Shown here in pieces: positions 55,085 to 59,440 of a stretch of DNA of 59,440 nt (positions are counted from its first letter, which is position 1; the number at the start of each line of letters is the position of its first letter). The notes beneath the pieces are model-generated. The model saw only the letters and a program-made list of their open reading frames with translations, ran no database searches and was not told where the DNA came from. Location: assembly GCA_020849765.1 (NCBI GenBank), contig JADLAY010000014.1:1-59440 (forward strand), written 5' to 3'. Both the position numbers and the translations under genes were made by a program. Source of the DNA: Anaerolineae bacterium. Its GTDB lineage: Bacteria; Chloroflexota; Anaerolineae; Aggregatilineales; Phototrophicaceae.

Positions 55085-55245
55085 CTAAAAAGAAAAAGCC
55101 GCCAACTGCTGGAAATAGCAATTGACGGCTTTGAAGGCGATTCGGTAGAGTCCCTCTTAGCCACCATACTGCGAACACCAGCGTGGTTGGTTAGCCCTCG
55201 CGCGGTGTTACCAGCACCGTTCGGGGGCGTTTTGGTTATGTTGTT
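55085..55245 (-). ncRNA. structured RNA of three hairpins ending in a terminator, upstream of the integrase
   Basis: Minus-strand transcript predicted from the promoter at 55280-55252 to the T run at 55094-55083. Hairpin A (55228-55194): outer stem GCCCCCG/CGAGGGC with one mismatch, inner perfect stem CGGTG/CACCG, loop CTGGTAA. Hairpin B (about 55192-55157): an imperfect long stem, CTAACCAACCA pairing with TGGTGGCTAA, inner CTG/CAG. Hairpin C (55132-55095): AAAGCCG/CGGCTTT extended by CAA/TTG and TGCT/AGCA, followed by TTTTCTTTTT. It could be a leader that controls the recombinase, whose ATG is 159 bases further on, or a free small RNA. I cannot name a family. Confidence 0.55.
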
Positions 55246-55251
55246 TTCAAC

Positions 55252-55280
55252 ACGATACTATGGGATCTTCTTTTCGTCAA
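55252..55280 (-). promoter_or_regulatory. promoter of the structured RNA / integrase
   Basis: Minus strand TTGACG (55280-55275), 17-base spacer, TATCGT (55257-55252). Confidence 0.6.
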
Positions 55281-55587
55281 CAGACCGTAGCGATAAGCTC
55301 CTGGCTGAACCTTTGGGGAAGTAACGGGGAATAGGCGTTATCAGCCGATTGAGCCGATGAAGCCAGAGGGCTACGATGGTCAGGCGAGGGGGTCTGTATC
55401 GCAGCAGTCGATTTTCTTCGTCTATGAGTCTGCTTTGATAGAGCCTGAGAGGATTTGTCAAACGTCGGCACTCTGCCCATTCAACGAGACGGTACAACTC
55501 GTTTCGGCGGTTGACGGCACAGAGAATTTGGTTAAGTAGTCGCCAGGGACAATTCCCATTTGAGTGGAAGGAATAATAGTAATCCAT
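55258..55587 (-). CDS. possible small protein, doubtful
   Basis: A 109-codon frame starting at ATG 55587, basic and Arg/Leu-rich in the second half, with no recognisable motif and no ribosome binding site. Its 3' end contains the promoter of the structured RNA. It may be a chance frame in this gene-poor stretch (54927-55663), which otherwise holds only the promoter and RNA described. Confidence 0.25.
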   Translation of the reverse strand: MDYYYSFHSNGNCPWRLLNQILCAVNRRNELYRLVEWAECRRLTNPLRLYQSRLIDEENRLLRYRPPRLTIVALWLHRLNRLITPIPRYFPKGSARSLSLRSVDEKKIP

Positions 55588-55663
55588 AATATAACTATGA
55601 GTCTATCAAGTGTTGCCACGCGAGTCAAATCATGGGAGCCCATTAGAGCGTCTGAAGTTTCAA

Positions 55664-56962
55664 TTATGCCTCTTCGGCTTCAATCAAATAGTCGGCAATT
55701 TCGGAATCGATTACTACTGCATTTACTAACTGATTCTTGATTAGAACTGATATTGGTTTAGCTTTATATAAACCAGCAGCAACTATCCAGATTAGTCCTT
55801 CTAAGGCGATGTCTGATATATAATTCAAGTCAACCTGGAAAAAAACCCTAGAACTCTCCTCTACCATTTCTTCAATTGCTTTAGCGCCTTCGTCAAAAAG
55901 CAGACCCAGGAATTCTCCCGCCAAAACGTTGTCAAGGCCCTTTTCTAGCAAGTTAACGTATAATCCTGTCATCGTTCCTAACGTGCCATAGTCAGCAGCG
56001 CGAAACTGATCGAGTCTTGACGCAATTAGCCGGGCGCGCGATTTGCGCCCGGATCCGTTTACACTGGCAAAGATAGAGCTAGTATTGCGAAGGGCGGTGA
56101 GTATAGCTTCATAAAAGTCTCGTTCCTTTTCGCTCACTTCACTGTCCTTACTAATGTAGGGTAAGTAAAGAGCTTCAGATCCGAAATGGCGGGACTGCAT
56201 TAACGAGGCTATGTAATTTGCAGATAGCGGGCCCAAATTGTTGCTACTAGATGAAACCAGCGGAACCCATTTTGTACCGCTAAATTGTGTACTGGTGGAA
56301 GTACTAAGCTCGGCTAACCTGAGCACTGTATATCCAGGACCAAAACCGACAGCCTTTACACCTTTGAGGACCGGCAAAGCGACAGTAGCTCCAAGAAAGG
56401 CCACAAGCTCCGCTCTAATTATCATTTCATCGTACTTGTCAGGAAGAGCAACAACTAGCGTGCGCCTCAATTGTGGGTATAGCTTCTGGAGTCTGTTTTC
56501 TCTTTCGTTATCTCGCGGAACCGCTGTGATTTGAAGCGCGCCAGACCTGACAGCTACTTTGAAGGTTGTTGGTAGAGAAATCCAATCATATTCCTCGAAA
56601 TGCTTCTTTTTTCGCAGTTCATCAAGATCAAGATTCTCAATAATAACTGACCTAAAGAAGGCGATACCAGTCTGTAGCTCTTGTAGTTGGTCAGGAGGAA
56701 GATTCGCAGGTATACGCTCAATCCATCGTATGCCGTTATGATTGTGTTCATTTGGCAATAGAGTTTCTAACCCTAACAAATAATCTGCAGAAACCTGCAA
56801 GCTTAAACATATCCTCCTCAAATCGCCAAGACTTGGAAAACTCCTACTCGTTATCCAATTACTGATTGTAGATGGTGTGTATCCTAACTCAATAGCCAAG
56901 TCTCGTTGAGACTTGTTCAGCCTCACCAAGGTTTCCTTAAGTCGCTCAGGAAAGGAGTTCAA
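55664..56962 (-). CDS. XRE-type HTH fused to a SorC-like effector-binding domain
   Basis: A 432-residue regulator. Residues 7-63 are an XRE/Cro helix-turn-helix ('K-S-Q-R-D-L-A-I-E-L-G-Y-T-P-S-T-I-S-N-W'). From about 165 the sequence follows the SorC/DeoR-type sugar-binding domain: 'A-V-G-F-G-P-G-Y-T-V-L-R-L-A', 'V-P-L-V-S-S-S', 'A-N-Y-I-A-S-L-M', 'L-Y-L-P-Y-I-S', 'G-T-M-T-G-L-Y', and a late 'N-Q-L-V-N-A-V-V-I-D-S-E-I-A-D-Y-L'. SorC regulators normally carry a different HTH, so this pairing is uncommon. The start is TTG 56962 with AAGGAGA upstream. It is AT-rich like the island. Confidence 0.7.
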   Translation of the reverse strand: MNSFPERLKETLVRLNKSQRDLAIELGYTPSTISNWITSRSFPSLGDLRRICLSLQVSADYLLGLETLLPNEHNHNGIRWIERIPANLPPDQLQELQTGIAFFRSVIIENLDLDELRKKKHFEEYDWISLPTTFKVAVRSGALQITAVPRDNERENRLQKLYPQLRRTLVVALPDKYDEMIIRAELVAFLGATVALPVLKGVKAVGFGPGYTVLRLAELSTSTSTQFSGTKWVPLVSSSSNNLGPLSANYIASLMQSRHFGSEALYLPYISKDSEVSEKERDFYEAILTALRNTSSIFASVNGSGRKSRARLIASRLDQFRAADYGTLGTMTGLYVNLLEKGLDNVLAGEFLGLLFDEGAKAIEEMVEESSRVFFQVDLNYISDIALEGLIWIVAAGLYKAKPISVLIKNQLVNAVVIDSEIADYLIEAEEA

Positions 56963-57242
56963 GTTATATGCTCTCCTTCTCTGCGAAATTCAGATTCCCA
57001 AAATCTAATACACGATTCTTGAATTATATTCACAAATCTGCATTTTTCCACATAAAATAGGTATAGTTACCCTTCTTTCTCAGATGAGGATTAGCTCATA
57101 ATTAGTAACTGTGCGGAAAAGGATTTTCATTTAGGAGGAATACTGATAATCTATCAGAAAGTAATCGTACAGTACGTCCCTTAGTTCGGAATATAACATG
57201 TCTCTTGTGTAGCTTTCTGGCACATGATGGAGGAGGCAAGCT

Positions 57243-58271
57243 GTGACACTCGGTACTAGGCACCTGGCAATTCCTTTCCTTCCATTCTTAAGGATTCCAG
57301 TGATTGCTGTACGGTTAGCCTATTCCCAAAACTTGCGAGCAAAGAATAATCGTTTGTTTTCTCTTCAAACGCTATATGAACTTATTAATTTGCCAAATGT
57401 TGTGAGAAATTATCAAAGGTTATCGACACAATTGATATTACTCGACAAGGGTTTGGCAGGTATTACTCGGCAATTTGAGGCAAGTAACCTAGAGGTACAA
57501 GGTTCCATTTTCTTATTACACTCAGGAAACAAAATAGTAACAATCGCCTCGAATGATCTTGATGCACTAACAACAAGATACTGGAACCTAAAGGTAGCCC
57601 AGGCAGTTGCTCAGGCCAGTGCAAGCAGTAAAAAAAGTATCATTATTGAAGATATACAACAAGTGTGCGCGGTTCTATTTGCTGAAAAAGATCCAGACTC
57701 ACTCAAGGGAGGGCTAATTTCGATCCCTATACTAGGGAGTCTGCAAGCAGAAAGTATTGCTGTTCTTCAAGTGAGATCACCACAAGCGAATCTATTTTCC
57801 ATAGACGATGAACGAAGCATACTCTCCTCATCTGCATTTCGGGATGTCTACAGAATTGTCGTAAGAATAGCAGAGCACTATAGTCTTTATCCGGTTGCAA
57901 AGGCAAATCGTAACAATTATAGTGAAGTGATGAAAGAACGGTCAACCGACGCTGGAGAAGGTTCAGTATTTGACATCGAACCAAGCGGCAGACAATTGGA
58001 AGAGCACTATGTTGCTCAACTGAGATCGCAGACACCCGTACATCCCGTGACGCATGAGGTCGGTACTTTTTCTCGTTTCGTAGTTGGCGGTGGGTATATG
58101 CGTCCAATCTATGCAACACCTTCGGGTGCTGAATTTGGTTTACCTGATGATAAGGTTGATGAGCTACTTGTTAGGGCTGGCGGAAAGTCCGTGATTGTAG
58201 ATGACCAAGGGTTTTTCACAACGGGAGATGCGACTGTCTTTACTAGAGCGCCAGAGTCGAAAGAGAAGTAG
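57243..58271 (+). CDS. GAF-like domain protein of unknown function
   Basis: A 342-residue protein starting at GTG 57243 behind GGAGGAGG. Residues about 85-225 look like a GAF domain, ending with the typical 'I-S-I-P-I-L-G-S-L-Q-A-E-S-I-A-V-L-Q-V-R-S-P' and 'F-S-I-D-D-E-R'. The N-terminus has a hydrophobic stretch (about 8-26) that may be a membrane anchor. The last 110 residues match nothing I know. It is divergent from the XRE-SorC gene (280-base AT-rich gap holding presumed promoters) and may be controlled by it. Confidence 0.6.
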   Translation: MTLGTRHLAIPFLPFLRIPVIAVRLAYSQNLRAKNNRLFSLQTLYELINLPNVVRNYQRLSTQLILLDKGLAGITRQFEASNLEVQGSIFLLHSGNKIVTIASNDLDALTTRYWNLKVAQAVAQASASSKKSIIIEDIQQVCAVLFAEKDPDSLKGGLISIPILGSLQAESIAVLQVRSPQANLFSIDDERSILSSSAFRDVYRIVVRIAEHYSLYPVAKANRNNYSEVMKERSTDAGEGSVFDIEPSGRQLEEHYVAQLRSQTPVHPVTHEVGTFSRFVVGGGYMRPIYATPSGAEFGLPDDKVDELLVRAGGKSVIVDDQGFFTTGDATVFTRAPESKEK

Positions 58272-58272
58272 T

Positions 58273-59037
58273 TTAGGGGCCGACGTGACGGCTGGCAATG
58301 AATCGTGCCAAGCGGTAGTGAATAATTGATTCCGTGTGTTGCCAATCATCCAGTTTTGTCCTTTGGCGAAGTGCGAGAATTCTGGCAGCACGCCTGTTTT
58401 CTTTGAAGTTCACTATGACGGTTTCAAAATCGGATCTATCGTTTCCTAAAGGACACAGTTCTTGACGTATGCTTGGGATTGGCGCTGCACGGAAGTCTGG
58501 TACTTCCCAGGCATGTTCCGTATCAATACATTCCGGACTCATTTTATCCGCATATTTTCTTAAATAATTGGCGATCCGTGATGCTTGATTTTGCGGCTTG
58601 TCTTTACGTGCTTCTAGGATGAAAAATACACTTAATTCCACCTGTGATTCCACCACTGGTTCATAGCGTACTCCAGTTCTGTCCTCCATCTCTCGCTCCC
58701 AAAAGAACCTTGATGCTCTAGGCACAAGCGCAACATTGTTTGAGTCGATAAGGTTTCGATTTTCCATATCAGATAATAGGATAGAGAAATGGTTTGTATG
58801 AGCTATATAATTTGTATACGAAACAAATGGAGAATTACCGAAAGGTATCTCAATATGCTCCGGAAGATATATGTTGAAGCCTGTAGCCTCTGGTCTTTGT
58901 ACAAGTATGTTTTCTGAACTGATGCCAAGTATTTGATTGCCTACTTCTACCAAGTCTCTGTCACTGGAAGTGAATTGTTCGAAATCGCTCCCATAACGCC
59001 CTAGAATGTCCTCAAAAATGTTGGTCCATATAGCCAC
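58273..59037 (-). CDS. hypothetical protein
   Basis: A 254-residue soluble protein, not recognised. It has no signal peptide or membrane helix; aromatic and acidic residues are frequent, and the C-terminal third ('R-R-A-A-R-I-L-A-L-R-Q-R') is basic. It starts at GTG 59037 with AGGAG upstream and ends one base from the convergent GAF-like gene, whose 3' end it faces. AT-rich like its neighbours, so probably island cargo. Confidence 0.55.
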   Translation of the reverse strand: MAIWTNIFEDILGRYGSDFEQFTSSDRDLVEVGNQILGISSENILVQRPEATGFNIYLPEHIEIPFGNSPFVSYTNYIAHTNHFSILLSDMENRNLIDSNNVALVPRASRFFWEREMEDRTGVRYEPVVESQVELSVFFILEARKDKPQNQASRIANYLRKYADKMSPECIDTEHAWEVPDFRAAPIPSIRQELCPLGNDRSDFETVIVNFKENRRAARILALRQRTKLDDWQHTESIIHYRLARFIASRHVGP

Positions 59038-59328
59038 AATCGGAAATCATCTCCTGATATAGGTTTTGAGCGTAATCCTTCTTCGAATATTCCATGCATA
59101 GAATCCGCAATTCAGGGTATACAGACTATCTACTTGTTTAATTGATGTTTCGCAAGACATTTCGACAAGATAATTTCATTCGAATCTCAGGCTCAAACTA
59201 TAAGCTAGAACTGACTTATAAGCAAATTACATTGTGAGTTTGGTTCGCCTAAATGAATTTTGACATTTGTTAACAATAATCTGCCGTGCTCACATCAATG
59301 GGACTTAACAGGCTGAACACTTACCCTT

Positions 59329-59440
59329 CTAAGCTGACAGTTTACGGGTGAAGCTGGAAACAGTTTCAATCGGACAACGGCCCATGTTGCGGTAGCCTAA
59401 GTGAGGCCGTTCGGTGTTGTATTCCAACAACCAGGCATCA
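59329..59440 (-). CDS. IS transposase, C-terminal 36 residues (rve integrase core, IS3/IS481-like)
   Basis: On the minus strand the edge encodes 'E-Y-N-T-E-R-P-H-L-G-Y-R-N-M-G-R-C-P-I-E', the classic end of DDE integrase-core transposases, with the stop at 59329-59331. Most of the gene is outside the window. The IS terminal repeat must lie in 59040-59328, where no gene is seen, but I cannot fix its ends. Confidence 0.85.
   Translation of the reverse strand, partial: DAWLLEYNTERPHLGYRNMGRCPIETVSSFTRKLSA

Larger units (their letters stand above)
53346..59440. mobile_element. integrated element in tRNA-Val, left end; right end outside the window
   Basis: The element starts in or near the tRNA and continues to the window edge. 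Evidence: a large serine recombinase gene abutting the tRNA, and a clear drop in GC from about 55.2 kb on. Gene content is also unrelated to the flank (XRE-SorC regulator, GAF-like protein, unknown protein), and an IS transposase lies at the edge. The second attachment site cannot be seen, so size and autonomy are unknown. Confidence 0.65.

Overview
The window looks like a chromosomal segment of a GC-rich bacterium, most likely a member of the Chloroflexota (Anaerolineae-like). This is an inference. It rests on two F420-type luciferase-like oxidoreductases, lipoproteins with Thr/Pro-rich linkers followed by LysM or beta-propeller domains, a DnaB-like ATPase without the DnaB N-terminal domain, and the overall gene mix. 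The left edge holds the 5' end of a 16S rRNA gene on the minus strand, with its promoter and a boxA-like antitermination site.

Positions 0.2-15.3 kb are mostly housekeeping genes. An eight-gene minus-strand run (lectin-like protein, mtaB, yqeY, PgpH-like HD protein, ybeY, two tandem dgkA-like kinases, GH18-like membrane protein) is packed with short gaps or overlaps. A second minus-strand run holds a receiver-domain protein, a TPR lipoprotein and two ABC-2-permease-like membrane proteins. The mirror-image plus-strand run at 15.4-19.2 kb carries a beta-propeller protein and two more members of the same membrane family. lipA, the DnaB-like ATPase, the primary sigma factor and ilvE follow.

Positions 24-34 kb hold metabolism and transport: an aldo/keto reductase, a URO-D family protein, an orphan DhaK-like protein, a minus-strand peptide ABC transporter (binding protein and two permeases, no ATPases in the window), and an overlapping M24 peptidase / RidA / LLM operon. 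Positions 34-42 kb form a surface-polysaccharide cluster: Wzy/ligase-like protein, an FkbM methyltransferase cut by an in-frame TAG, two GT4 glycosyltransferases, two methyltransferases and a Wzx-like flippase.

At 42.2-43.8 kb aspartate kinase is preceded by what reads as a complete transcription attenuator: promoter, a 30-residue Thr/Met-rich leader peptide, competing antiterminator and terminator hairpins. Convergent to it lies a TIR domain fused to a family-4-like uracil-DNA glycosylase domain that has lost every iron-sulfur cysteine. Then come a LysM lipoprotein, galE and an XdhD/YgfM-type molybdenum hydroxylase operon. Between its two subunit genes sits an AT-richer gene for an EVE-like plus PD-(D/E)XK-like protein.

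From tRNA-Val(CAC) at 53.3 kb to the right edge the DNA is AT-richer and looks like an integrated element. A large serine recombinase gene has its last 20 codons antisense to the tRNA. Upstream of it is a promoter and a roughly 160-nt RNA of three hairpins ending in a terminator. Next come an XRE-SorC hybrid regulator, a GAF-like protein, an unknown protein and the 3' end of an IS transposase. The right end of the element is outside the window.
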